The position numbers were made by a program, and so were the translations under genes. From Megachile rotundata (taxonomy: Eukaryota > Arthropoda > Insecta > Hymenoptera > Megachilidae), in assembly GCF_050947335.1 (NCBI RefSeq), contig NW_027473502.1:186001-250000 (forward strand): a DNA stretch of 64,000 bases. The letters run 5' to 3'. The notes under the pieces were generated by a model. The model saw nothing but the letters and a program-made list of their open reading frames with translations, did no database searches and was not told where the DNA came from. Positions 42,051-56,314 of this stretch are shown here, in pieces. The first letter of the stretch is position 1. Every line of letters starts with the position of its first letter.

Positions 42051-43106
42051 TATGGCTAATAATATGAGTGAGATTGATAATAATAAGAGTAATAAGTATA
42101 GTAATTGTCGTTCTATCGATCTTATAAGCATAATATGGCTAATAATATGAGTTAGATTGATAATAATAACAGTAATGAGTATAGCAATTGCCGTCCTATC
42201 GATCATATAAGCATAATATGGCTAATAATATGAGTTAGATTGATAATAATAAGGGTAATATGTATAGTAATTATCGTTCTATCGATCATATAAGCACAAT
42301 ATGGCTAATAATATGAGTTAGATTGATAATAATAAGGGTAATATGTATAGTAATTATCGTTCTATCGATCATATAAGCATAATATGGCTAATAATATGAG
42401 TTAGATTGATAATAATAACAGTAATGAGTATAGTAATTGTCGTCCTATCGATCATATAAGCATAATAAGGCTAATAATATGAGTTAGATTGATAATAATA
42501 ACAGTAATGAGTATTGCAATTGCCGTCCTATCGATCATATAAGCATAATATGGCTAATAATATGAGTTAGATTGATAATAATAAGGGTAATATGTATAGT
42601 AATTATCGTTCTATCGATCATATAAGCATAATATGGCTAATAATATGAGTTAGATTGATAATAATAACAGTAATGAGTATAGTAATTGTCGTCCTATCGA
42701 TCATATAAGCATAATAAGGCTAATAATATGAGTTAGATTGATAATAATAAGAGTAATATGTATAGTAATTATCGTTCTATCGATCATACAAGCATAATAT
42801 GGCTAATAATATGAGTTAGATTGATAATAATAACAGTAATGAGTATAGTAATTGTCGTCCTATCGATCATATAAGCAGAATATGGCTAATAATATGAGTT
42901 AGATTGATAATAGTAAGAATAATGAGTATAGCAATTGTCGTACTATCAATCATATAAGCATAATGTGGCTAATAATATGAGTTAGATTGATAATAATAAG
43001 AGTAATGAGTCTAGTAACTGTCGTTCTATCGATCATATCTGCATAATATGGTTAATAATATTAGTTAGAATGATAACAGTGAGTGTAATAAGTTTAGTGA
43101 TTGTCG
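42050..43106 (+). repeat. Satellite block related to 21.8-23.4 kb
   Basis: Shares the TCGATCTTATAAGC monomer (near 42116), GTATTGCAATTGC (near 42511), ATAATAAGGC, TCATACAAGC (42784, matching 23101) and TATCAATCATATAAG (near 42943). One monomer has the private change AAGCACAATATGG near 42293. Relative to the 22-24 kb source, seven monomers are missing just after this block (offset falls from 19683 to 19102). Confidence 0.82.
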
Positions 43107-46100
43107 TTCTATCGATCATATCTGCATAATATGGTTAATAATATGAGTTAGATTGATAATAGTAAGAGTAATGAGTATAGTAATTGTCGTTCTATCGATC
43201 ATATCTGCATAATATGGTTAATAATATGAGTTACATTGATAATAGTGAGTGTAATAAGTTTAGTAAATGTCGTTCTATCGATCATATAAGCATAATATAG
43301 CTAATAATATGAGTTACATTGATAATAATAAGAGTAATAAGTATAGTAAGTGTCGTTCTATCGATCATATAAGCATAATATGGCTAATAATATGAGTTAG
43401 ATTGATAATAATAACAGTAATGAGTATAGTAATTGTCGTTCTATCGATCATATAAGCATAATATGGCTAATAATATGAGTTAGATTGATAATAATAAGAG
43501 TAATGAGTCTAGTAACTGTCGTTCTATCGATCATATCTGCATAATATGGTTAATAATATGAGTTAGATTGATAATAATAAGAGTAATGAGTATAGTAATT
43601 GTCGTTCTATCGATCATATAAGCATAATATGGCTAATAATATGAGTTAGATTGATAATAGTGAGTGTAATAAGTTTAGTAAATGTCGTTCTATCGATCAT
43701 ATAAGCATAATATAGCTAATAATATGAGTTACATTGATAATAATAAGAGTAATAAGTATAGTAATTGTCGTTCTATCGATCATATAAGCATAATATGGCT
43801 AATAATATGAGTTAGATTGATAAAAGTGAGTGTAATAAGTTTAGTAAATGTCGTTCTATCGATCATATAAGCATAATATAGCTAATAATATGAGTTAGAT
43901 TGATAATAATAAGAGTAATGAGTATAGTAATTGTCGTTCTATCGATCATATCTGCATAATATGGTTAATAATATGAGTTAGATTGATAATAGTGAGTGTA
44001 ATAAGTTTAGTAAATGTCGTTCTATCGATCATATAAGCATAATATAGCTAATAATATGAGTTACATTGATAATAATAAGAGTAATAAGTATAGTAATTGT
44101 CGTTCTATCGATCATATAAGCATAATATGGCTAATAATATGAGTTAGATTGATAAAAGTGAGTGTAATAAGTTTAGTAAATGTCGTTCTATCGATCATAT
44201 AAGCATAATATAGCTAATAATATGAGTTAGATTGATAATAATAAGAGTAATGAGTATAGTAATTGTTGTTCTATCGATCATATAAGCATAATATGGCTAA
44301 TAATATGAGTTAGATTGATAATAATAAGAGTAATGAGTCTAGTAACTGTCGTTCTATCGATCATATCTGCATAATATGGTTAATAATATGAGTTAGATTG
44401 ATAATAATAAGAGTAATGAGTATAGTAATTGTCGTTCTATCGATCATATCTGCATAATATGGTTAATAATATGAGTTACATTGATAATAGTGAGTGTAAT
44501 AAGTTTAGTAAATGTCGTTCTATCGATCATATAAGCATAATATAGCTAATAATATTAGTTACATTGATAATAATAAGGGTAATGAGTATAGTAATTGTCG
44601 TTCTATCGATCATATCTGCATAATATGACTAATAATATGAGTTAGATTGATAATAATAACAGTAATGAGTATAGTAATTGTCGTCCTATCGATCATATAA
44701 GCATAATATGGCTAATAATATGAGTTAGATTGATAATAATAAGAGTAATATGTATAGTAATTATCGTTCTATCGATCATATAAGCATAATATGCCTAATA
44801 ATATGAGTTAGATTGATAATAATAACAGTAATGAGTATAGTAATTGTCGTCCTATCGATCATATAAGCATAATATGGCTAATAATATGAGTTAGATTGAT
44901 AATAATAAGAGTAATATGTATAGTAACTGTCGTTCTATCGATCATATAAGCATAATATGGCTAATAATATGAGTTAGATTGATAATAGTGAGTGTAATAA
45001 GTATAGTAATTGTCGTTCTATCGGTCATATGAGCATAATATGGCTAATAATATGAGTTAGATGGATAATAATAAGAGTATTAAGTATAGTAATTGTCGTT
45101 CTATCGATCATATAAGCATAATATGGCTAATAATATGAGTTAGATTTGATAATAGTGTGTTGTAATAAGTATAGTAATTGTCGTTCTATCGATCATATAA
45201 GCATAATATGGCTAATAATATGAGTTAGATTGATAATAATAAGAGTAATATGTATAGTAATTATCGTTCTAGTCGATCATATAAGCATAATATGCCTAAT
45301 AATATGAGTTAGATTGATAATAATAACAGTAATGAGTATAGTAATTGTCGTCCTATCGATCATATAAGCATAATATGGTTAATAATATGAGTTAGATTGA
45401 TAATAATAAGAGTAATGAGTATAGTAATTGTCGTTCTATCGATCATATCTGCATAATATGGTTAATAATATGAGTTACATTGATAATAATAAGAGTAGTG
45501 AGTATAGTAATTGTCGTTCTATCGATCATATCTGCATAATATGGTTAATAATATGAGTTACATTGATAATAGTGAGTGTAATAAGTTTAGTAAATGTCGT
45601 TCTATCGATCATATAAGCATAATATAGCTAATAATATGAGTTACATTGATAATAATAAGAGTAATGAGTATAGTAATTGTCGTTCTATCGATCATATAAG
45701 CATAATATGGCTAATAATATGAGTTACATTGATAATAATAAGAGTAATAAGTATAGTAATTGTCGTTCTATCGATCATATAAGCATAATATGGCTAATAA
45801 TATGAGTTAGATTGATAATAATAACAGTAATGAGTATAGTAATTGTCGTCCTATCGATCATATAAGCATAATATGGCTAATAATATGAGTTAGATTGATA
45901 ATAGTGAGTGTAATAAGTATAGTAATTGTCGTTCTATCGATCATATAAGCAGAATATGGCTAATAATATGAGTTATATTGATAATAGTAAGAGTAATGAG
46001 TATAGTAATTGTCGTACTATCGATCATATAAGAATAATGTGGCTAATAATATGAGTTAGATTGATAATAATAAGAGTAGTGAGTATAGTAATTGTCGTTC

Positions 46101-46263
46101 TATCGATCATATCTGCATAATATGGTTAATAATATGAGTTAGATTGGTAATAGTGAGTGTAATAAGTATAGTAATTGTCGCTCTATCGGTCATATGAGCA
46201 TAATATGGCTAATAATATGAGTTAGATTGATAATAGTGAGTGTAATAAGTATAGTAATTGTCG
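43107..46263 (+). repeat. 38-monomer unit, copy 1, with three insertions
   Basis: Matches 23.9-27.0 kb at offset 19102 and is repeated downstream at 3157 bp (38 x 83 plus 3). The plus 3 comes from one-base insertions near 45146 (GATTTGATAAT), 45160 (GTGTGTTGTAAT) and 45272 (TCTAGTCGATC), absent from the sister copies at 17.1, 20.5 and 26.0 kb. It also carries TATAGCT at 44541, where four sister copies have TACAGCT, and ATTGTTGTTC near 44264. Confidence 0.86.
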
Positions 46264-48005
46264 CTCTATCGATCATATCTGCATAATATGGTTAATAATA
46301 TGAGTTAGATTGATAATAGTAAGAGTAATGAGTATAGTAATTGTCGTTCTATCGATCATATCTGCATAATATGGTTAATAATATGAGTTACATTGATAAT
46401 AGTGAGTGTAATAAGTTTAGTAAATGTCGTTCTATCGATCATATAAGCATAATATAGCTAATAATATGAGTTACATTGATAATAATAAGAGTAATAAGTA
46501 TAGTAAGTGTCGTTCTATCGATCATATAAGCATAATATGGCTAATAATATGAGTTAGATTGATAATAATAACAGTAATGAGTATAGTAATTGTCGTTCTA
46601 TCGATCATATAAGCATAATATGGCTAATAATATGAGTTAGATTGATAATAATAAGAGTAATGAGTCTAGTAACTGTCGTTCTATCGATCATATCTGCATA
46701 ATATGGTTAATAATATGAGTTAGATTGATAATAATAAGAGTAATGAGTATAGTAATTGTCGTTCTATCGATCATATAAGCATAATATGGCTAATAATATG
46801 AGTTAGATTGATAATAGTGAGTGTAATAAGTTTAGTAAATGTCGTTCTATCGATCATATAAGCATAATATAGCTAATAATATGAGTTACATTGATAATAA
46901 TAAGAGTATAAGTATAGTAATTGTCGTTCTATCGATCATATAAGCATAATATGGCTAATAATATGAGTTAGATTGATAAAAGTGAGTGTAATAAGTTTAG
47001 TAAATGTCGTTCTATCGATCATATAAGCATAATATAGCTAATAATATGAGTTAGATTGATAATAATAAGAGTAATGAGTATAGTAATTGTCGTTCTATCG
47101 ATCATATCTGCATAATATGGTTAATAATATGAGTTAGATTGATAATAGTGAGTGTAATAAGTTTAGTAAATGTCGTTCTATCGATCATATAAGCATAATA
47201 TAGCTAATAATATGAGTTACATTGATAATAATAAGAGTAATAAGTATAGTAATTGTCGTTCTATCGATCATATAAGCATAATATGGCTAATAATATGAGT
47301 TAGATTGATAAAAGTGAGTGTAATAAGTTTAGTAAATGTCGTTCTATCGATCATATAAGCATAATATAGCTAATAATATGAGTTAGATTGATAACATAAG
47401 AGTAATGAGTATAGTAATTGTCGTTCTATCGATCATATAAGCATAATATGGCTAATAATATGAGTTAGATTGATAATAATAAGAGTAATGAGTCTAGTAA
47501 CTGTCGTTCTATCGATCATATCTGCATAATATGGTTAATAATATGAGTTAGATTGATAATAATAAGAGTAATGAGTATAGTAATTGTCGTTCTATCGATC
47601 ATATCTGCATAATATGGTTAATAATATGAGTTACATTGATAATAGTGAGTGTAATAAGTTTAGTAAATGTCGTTCTATCGATCATATAAGCATAATACAG
47701 CTAATAATATTAGTTACATTGATAATAATAAGGGTAATGAGTATAGTAATTGTCGTTCTATCGATCATATCTGCATAATATGACTAATAATATGAGTTAG
47801 ATTGATAATAATAACAGTAATGAGTATAGTAATTGTCGTCCTATCGATCATATAAGCATAATATGGCTAATAATATGAGTTAGATTGATAATAATAAGAG
47901 TAATATGTATAGTAATTATCGTTCTATCGATCATATAAGCATAATATGCCTAATAATATGAGTTAGATTGATAATAATAACAGTAATGAGTATAGTAATT
48001 GTCGT
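46264..48005 (+). repeat. 38-monomer unit, copy 2 (partial), with two deletions
   Basis: Follows copy 1 for about 1.74 kb and then leaves it at a T/C difference near 48006. It has two private one-base deletions, near 46909 (AGAGTATAAG) and near 47393 (GATAACATAAG). Together with the three insertions upstream, this 2.3-kb stretch holds most of the independent indels of the window. Confidence 0.85.
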
Positions 48006-51000
48006 TCTATCGATCATATAAGCATAATATGGCTAATAATATGAGTTAGATTGATAATAATAAGAGTAATAAGTACAGTAATTGTCATTCTATCGATCAT
48101 ATAAGCATAATATGGCTAATAATATGAGTTACATTGATAATAGTGAGTGTAACAAGTTTAGTAAATGTCGTTCTATCGATCATATAAGCATAATATAGCT
48201 AATAATATGAGTTACATTGATAATAATAAGAGTAATAAGTATAGTAATTGTCGTTCTATCGATCATATAAGCATAATATGGCTAATAATATGAGTTAGAT
48301 TGATAATAATAACAGTAATGAGTATAGTAATTGTCGTCCTATCGATCATATAAGCATAATATGGCTAATAATATGAGTTAGATTGATAATAATAAGAGTA
48401 ATGAGTATAGTAATTGTCGTTCTATCGATCATATCTGCATAATATGGTTAATAATATGAGTTAGATTGATAATAGTGAGTGTAATAAGTTTAGTAATTGT
48501 CGTTCTATCGATAATATAAGCATAATATGGCTAATAATACGAGTGAGATTGATAATAATAAGAGTAATGAGTATAGTAATTGTCGTTCTATCGATCATAT
48601 AAGCATAATATGGCTAATAATATGAGTTAGATTGATAATAATAAGAGTAATAAGTACAGTAATTGTCGTTCTATCGATCATATAAGCATAATATGGCTAA
48701 TATAATGAGTTAGATTGATAATAATAACAGTAATGAGTATAGTAATTGTCGTCCTATCGATCATATAAGCATAATATGGCTAATAATATGAGTTAGATTG
48801 ATAATAATAACAGTAATGAGTATAGCAATTGTCGTTCTATCGATCATATAAGCATAATATGGCTAATATAATGAGTTAGATTGATAATAATAACAGTAAT
48901 GAGTATAGCAATTGTCGTCCTATCGATCATATAAGCATAATATAGCTAATAATATGAGTTAGATTGATAATAATAAGGGTAATATGTATAGTAATTATCG
49001 TTCTATCGATCATATAAGCATAATATGGCTAATAATATGAGTTAGATTGATAATAATAACAGTAATGAGTGTAGTAATTGTCGTCCTATCGATCATATAA
49101 GCAGAATATGGCTAATAATATGAGTTAGATTGATAATAGTAAGAGTAATGAGTATAGCAATTGTCGTACTATCGATCATATAAGCATAATGTGGCTAATA
49201 ATATGAGTTAGTTTGATAATAATAAGAGTAATGAGTCTAGTAATTGTCGTTCTATCGATCATATCTGCATAATATGGTTAATAATATTAGTTAGAATGAT
49301 AACAGTGAGTGTAATAAGTTTAGTAATTGTCGTTCTATCGATAATATAAGCATAATATGGCTAATAATATGAGTGAGATTGATAATAATAAGAGTAATGA
49401 GTATAGTAATTGTAGTTCTATCGATCATATAAGCATAATATGGCTAATAATATGAGTTAGATTGATAATAATAAGAGTAATAAGTACAGTAATTGTCATT
49501 CTATCGATCATATAAGCATAATATGGCTAATAATATGAGTTACATTGATAATAGTGAGTGTAATAAGTTTAGTAAATGTCGTTCTATCGATCATATAAGC
49601 ATAATATAGCTAATAATATGAGTTACATTGATAATAATAAGAGTAATAAGTATAGTAATTGTCGTTCTATCGATCATATAAGCATAATATGGCTAATAAT
49701 ATGAGTTAGATTGATAATAATAACAGTAATGAGTATAGTAATTGTCGTCCTATCGATCATATAAGCATAATATGGCTAATAATATGAGTTAGATTGATAA
49801 TAATAAGAGTAATGAGTATAGTAATTGTCGTTCTATCGATCATATCTGCATAATATGGTTAATAATATGAGTTAGATTGATAATAGTGAGTGTAATAAGT
49901 TTAGTAATTGTCGTTCTATCGATAATATAAGCATAATATGGCTAATAATATGAGTGAGATTGATAATAATAAGAGTAATGAGTATAGTAATTGTCGTCCT
50001 ATCGATCATATAAGCATAATATGGCTAATAATATGAGTTAGATTGATAATAATAAGAGTAATATGTATAGTAACTGTCGTTCTATCGATCATATAAGCAT
50101 AATATGGCTAATAATATGAGTTAGACTGATAATAGTGAGTGTAATAAGTTTAGTAATTGTCGTTCTATCGATAATATAAGCATAATATGGCTAATAATAT
50201 GAGTGAGATTGATAATAATAAGAGTAATGAGTATAGTAATTGTCGTTCTATCGATCATATAAGCATAATATGGCTAATAATATGAGTTAGATTGATAATA
50301 ATAAGAGTAATAAGTACAGTAATTGTCGTTCTATCGATCATATAAGCATAATATGGGTAATATAATGAGTTAGATTGATAATAATAACAGTAATGAGTAT
50401 AGTAGTTGTCGTCCTATCGATCATATAAGCATAATATGGCTAATAATATGAGTTAGATTGATAATAATAACAGTAATGAGTATAGCAATTGTCGTCCTAT
50501 CGATCATATAAGCATAATATGGCTAATAATATGAGTTAGATTGATAATAATAAGGGTAATATGTATAGTAATTATCGTTCTATCGATCATATAAGCATAA
50601 TATGGCTAATAATATGAGTGAGATTGATAATAATAAGAGTAATGAGTATAGTAATTGTCGTTCTATCGATCATATAAGCATAATATGGCTAATAATATGA
50701 GTTAGATTGATAATAATAAGAGTAATAAGTACAGTAATTGTCGTTCTATCGATAATATAAGCATAATATGGCTAATAATACGAGTGAGATTGATAATAAT
50801 AAGAGTAATGAGTATAGTAATTGTCGTTCTATCGATCATATAAGCATAATATGGCTAATAATATGAGTTAGATTGATGATAATAAGAGTAATAAGTACAG
50901 TAATTGTCGTTCTATCGATCATATAAGCATAATATGGCTAATATAATGAGTTAGATTGATAATAATAACAGTAATGAGTATAGTAATTGTCGTCCTATCG

Positions 51001-54000
51001 ATCATATAAGCATAATATGGCTAATAATATGAGTTAGATTGATAATAATAACAGTAATGAGTATAGCAATTGTCGTCCTATCGATCATATAAGCATAATA
51101 TGGCTAATAATATGAGTTAGATTGATAATAATAAGGGTAATATGTATAGTAATTATAGTTCTATCGATCATATAAGCATAATATGGCTAATAATATGAGT
51201 TAGATTGATAATAATAACAGTAATGAGTATAGTAATTGCCGTCCTATCGATCATATAAGCAGAATATGGCTAATAATATGAGTTAGATTGATAATAGTAA
51301 GAGTAATGAGTATAGCAATTGTCGTACTATCCATCATATAAGCATAATGTGGCTAATAATATGAGTTAGTTTGATAATAATAAGAGTAATGAGTCTAGTA
51401 ATTGTCGTTCTATCGATCATATCTGCATAATATGGTTAATAATATTAGTTAGAATGATAACAGTGAGTGTAATAAGTTTAGTAATTGTCGTTCTATCGAT
51501 AATATAAGCATAATATGGCTAATAATATGAGTGAGATTGATAATAATAAGAGTAATGAGTATAGTAATTGTCGTCCTATCGATCATATAAGCATAATATG
51601 GCTAATAATATGAGTTAGATTGATAATAATAACAGTAATGAGTATAGCAATTGTCGTTCTATCGATCATATAAGCATAATATGGCTAATATAATGAGTTA
51701 GATTGATAATAATTACAGTAATGAGTATAGCAATTGTCGTCCTATCGATCATATAAGCATAATATGGCTAATAGTATGAGTTAGATTGATAATAATAAGG
51801 GTAATATGTATAGTAATTATCGTTCTATCGATCATATAAGCATAATATGGCTAATAATATGAGTTAGATTGATAATAATAACAGTAATGAGTGTAGTAAT
51901 TGTCGTCCTATCGATCATATAAGCAGAATATGGCTAATAATATGAGTTAGATTGATAATAGTAAGAGTAATGAGTATAGCAATTGTCGTACTACCGATCA
52001 TATAAGCATAATGTGGCTAATAATATGAGTTAGTTTGATAATAATAAGAGTAATGAGTCTAGTAATTGTCGTTCTATCGATCATATCTGCATAATATGGT
52101 TAATAATATTAGTTAGAATGATAACAGTGAGTGTAATAAGTTTAGTAATTGTCGTTCTATCGATAATATAAGCATAATATGGCTAATAATATGAGTGAGA
52201 TTGATAATAATAAGAGTAATGAGTATAGTAATTGTAGTTCTATCGATCATATAAGCATAATATTGCTAATAATATGAGTTAGATTGATAATAATAAGAGT
52301 AATAAGTACAGTAATTGTCATTCTATCGATCATATAAGCATAATATGGCTAATAATATGAGTTAAATTGATAATAGTGAGTGTAATAAGTTTAGTAAATG
52401 TCGTTCTATCGATCATATAAGCATAATATAGCTAATAATATGAGTTACATTGATAATAATAAGAGTAATAAGTATAGTAATTGTCGTTCTATCGATCATA
52501 TAAGCATAATATGGCTAATAATATGAGTTAGATTGATAATAATAACAGTAATGAGTATAGTAATTGTCGTCCTATCGATCATATAAGCATAATATGGCTA
52601 ATAATATGAGTTAGATTGATAATAATAAGAGTAATGAGTATAGTAATTGTCGTTCTATCGATCATATCTGCATAATATGGTTAATAATATGAGTTAGATT
52701 GATAATAGTGAGTGTAATAAGTTTAGTAATTGTCGTTCTATCGATAATATAAGCATAATATGGCTAATAATATGAGTGAGATTGATAATAATAAGAGTAA
52801 TGAGTATAGTAATTGTCGTCCTATCGATCATATAAGCATAATATGGCTAATAATATGAGTTAGATTGATAATAATAAGAGTAATATGTATAGTAACTGTC
52901 GTTCTATCGATCATATAAGCATAATATGGCTAATAATATGAGTTAGATTGATAATAGTGAGTGTAATAAGTTTAGTAATTGTCGTTCTATCGATAATATA
53001 AGCATAATATGGCTAATAATATGAGTGAGATTGATAATAATAAGAGTAATGAGTATAGTAATTGTCGTTCTATCGATCATATAAGCATAATATGGCTAAT
53101 AATATGAGTTAGATTGATAATAATAAGAGTAATAAGTACAGTAATTGTCGTTCTATCGATCATATAAGCATAATATGGCTAATATAATGAGTTAGATTGA
53201 TAATAATAACAGTAATGAGTATAGTAATTGTCGTCCTATCGATCATATAAGCATAATATGGCTAATAATATGAGTTAGATTGATAATAATAACAGTAATG
53301 AGTATAGCAATTGTCGTCCTATCGATCATATAAGCATAATATGGCTAATAATATGAGTTAGATTGATAATAATAAGGGTAATATGTATAGTAATTATCGT
53401 TCTATCGATCATATAAGCATAATATGGCTAATAATATGAGTGAGATTGATAATAATAAGAGTAATGAGTATAGTAATTGTCGTTCTATCGATCATATAAG
53501 CATAATATGGCTAATAATATGAGTTAGATTGATAATAATAAGAGTAATAAGTACAGTAATTGTCATTCTATCGATCATATAAGCATAATATGGCTAATAA
53601 TATGAGTTACATTGATAATAGTGAGTGTAATAAGTTTAGTAAATGTCGTTCTATCGATCATATAAGCATAATATAGCTAATAATATGAGTTACATTGATA
53701 ATAATAAGAGTAATAAGTATAGTAATTGTCGTTCTATCGATCATATAAGCATAATATGGCTAATAATATGAGTTGGATTGATAATAATAACAGTAATGGG
53801 TATAGTAATTGTCGTCCTATCGATCATATAAGCATAATATGGCTAATAATATGAGTTAGATTGATAATAATAAGAGTAATGAGTATAGTAATTGTCGTTC
53901 TATCGATCATATCTGCATAATATGGTTAATAATATGAGTTAGATTGATAATAGTGAGTGTAATAAGTTTAGTAATTGTCGTTCTATCGATAATATAAGCA

Positions 54001-54930
54001 TAATATGGCTAATAATATGAGTTAGATTGATAATAATAACAGTAATGAGTATAGCAATTGTCGTCCTATCGATCATATAAGCATAATATGGCTAATAATA
54101 TGAGTTAGATTGATAATAATAAGGGTAATATGTATAGTAATTATCGTTCTATCGATCATATAAGCATAATATGGCTAATAATATTAGTGAGATTGATAAT
54201 AATAAGAGTAATGAGTATAGTAATTGTCGTTCTATCGATCATATAAGCATAATATGGCTAATAATATGAGTTAGATTGATAATAATAAGAGTAATAAGTA
54301 CAGTAATTGTCGTTCTATCGATCATATAAGCATAATATGGCTAATATAATGAGTTAGATTGATAATAATAACAGTAATGAGTATAGTAATTGTCGTCCTA
54401 TCGATCATATAAGCATAATATGGCTAATAATATGAGTTAGATTGATAATAATAACAGTAATGAGTATAGCAATTGTCGTCCTATCGATCATATAAGCATA
54501 ATATGGCTAATAATATGAGTTAGATTGATAATAATAAGGGTAATATGTATAGTAATTATCGTTCTATCGATCATATAAGCATAATATGGCTAATAATATG
54601 AGTGGATTGATAATAATAAGAGTAATGAGTATAGTAATTGTCGTTCTATCGATCATATAAGCATAATATGGCTAATAATATGAGTTAGATTGATAATAAT
54701 AAGAGTAATAAGTACAGTAATTGTCGTTCTATCGATCATATAAGCATAATATGGCTAATATAATGAGTTAGATTGATAATAATAACAGTAATGAGTATAG
54801 CAATTGTCGTTCTATCGATCATATAAGCATAATATGGCTAATATAATGTGTTAGATTGATAATTATAACAGTAGTGAGTATAGCAATTGTCGTCCTATCG
54901 ATCATATAAGCATAATATGGCTAATAATAT
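48006..54930 (+). repeat. Satellite block with 34-monomer offset repeat
   Basis: About 48.79-50.73 kb matches 51.6-53.55 kb at an offset of 2822 bp (34 monomers), tied by the rare GTGTAGTAATTG (49069 and 51891) and TGTAGTTCTA (49411 and 52233). Many monomers carry TATCGATA or GGCTAATATAATGAG. A private one-base deletion is near 54604 (GAGTGGATTG). A GAGTGAGATTG form is common here. No gene seen. Confidence 0.84.
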
Positions 54931-56106
54931 GAGTTAGATTGATAATAATAACAGTAATGAGTATAGTTATTGTCGTCCTATCGATCATATAAGCATAATA
55001 TGGCTAATAATATGAGTTAGATTGATAATAATAAGAGTAATGAGTATAGTAATTGTCGTTCTATCGATCATATCTGCATAATATGGTTAATAATATGAGT
55101 TAGATTGATAATAGTGAGTGTAATAAGTTTAGTAAATGTCGTTCTATCGATCATATAAGCATAATATGGCTAATAATATGAGTTAGATTGATAATAATAA
55201 GAGTAATGAGTCTAGTAATTGTCGTTCTGTCGATCATATCTGCATAATATGGTTAATAATATGAGTTAGATTGATAATAATAAGAGTAATGAGTATAGTA
55301 ATTGTCGTTCTATCGATCATATCTGCATAATATGGTTAATAATATGAGTTACATTGATAATAGTGAGTGTAATAAGTTTAGTAAATGTCGTTCTATCGAT
55401 CATATAAGCATAATATAGCTAATAATATTAGTTACATTGATAATAATAAGAGTAATAAGTATAGTAATTGTCGTTCTATCGATCATATAAGCATAATATG
55501 GCTAATAATATGAGTTAGATTCATAATAATAACAGTAATGAGTATAGTAATTGTCGTCCTATCGTTCATATAAGCATATTATGGCTAATAATATGAGTTA
55601 GATTGATAATAATAAGAGTAATGAGTATAGTAATTGTCGTTCTATCGATCATATCTGCATAATATGGTTAATAATATGAGTTAGATTGATAATAGTGAGT
55701 GTAATAAGTTTAGTAAATGTCGTTCTATCGATCATATAAGCATAATATAGCTAATAATATGAGTTACATTGATAATAATAAGAGTAATGAGTATAGTAAT
55801 TGTCGTTCTATCGATCATATCTGCATAATATGACTAATAATATGAGTTAGATTGATAATAATAACAGTAATGTGTATAGTAATTGTCGTCCTATCGATCA
55901 TATAAGCATAATATGGCTAATAATATGAGTCAGATTGATAATAATAAGAGTAATATGTATAGTAATTATCGTTCTATCGATCATATAAGCATAATATGGC
56001 TAATAATATGAGTTAGATTGATAATAGTGAGTGTAATAAATATAGTAATTGTCGTTCTATCGATCATATAAGCAGAATATGGCTAATAATATGAGTTAGA
56101 TTGATA
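54930..56106 (+). repeat. 14-monomer block, left of the divergent cassette
   Basis: Matches about 58084-59260 at an offset of 3154 bp (38 monomers). Shared rare features are TATAGTTATTGTCGTCC (near 54963), TTCTGTCGATC (near 55225), GATTCATAATAATAAC (55518), CGTTCATATAAGCATATTATG (two parts, near 55563) and AATAAATATAG near 56034. A mismatch is GGCTAAT near 54995 against GGCGAAT near 58156. Confidence 0.85.
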
Positions 56107-56314
56107 ATAATAAGAGTAATAAGTATAGTAATTGTCGTTCTATCGGTCATATAACCATAATATGGCTAATAATATGAGTTAGATTGATAATAATAAGAGT
56201 AATGAGTATCGTAATTGTCGTTCTATCGATCATATCTCCATAATATGGTTAATAATATGAGTTAGATTGATAATAGTGAGTGTAATAAGTTTAGTAAATG
56301 TCGTTCTATCGATC

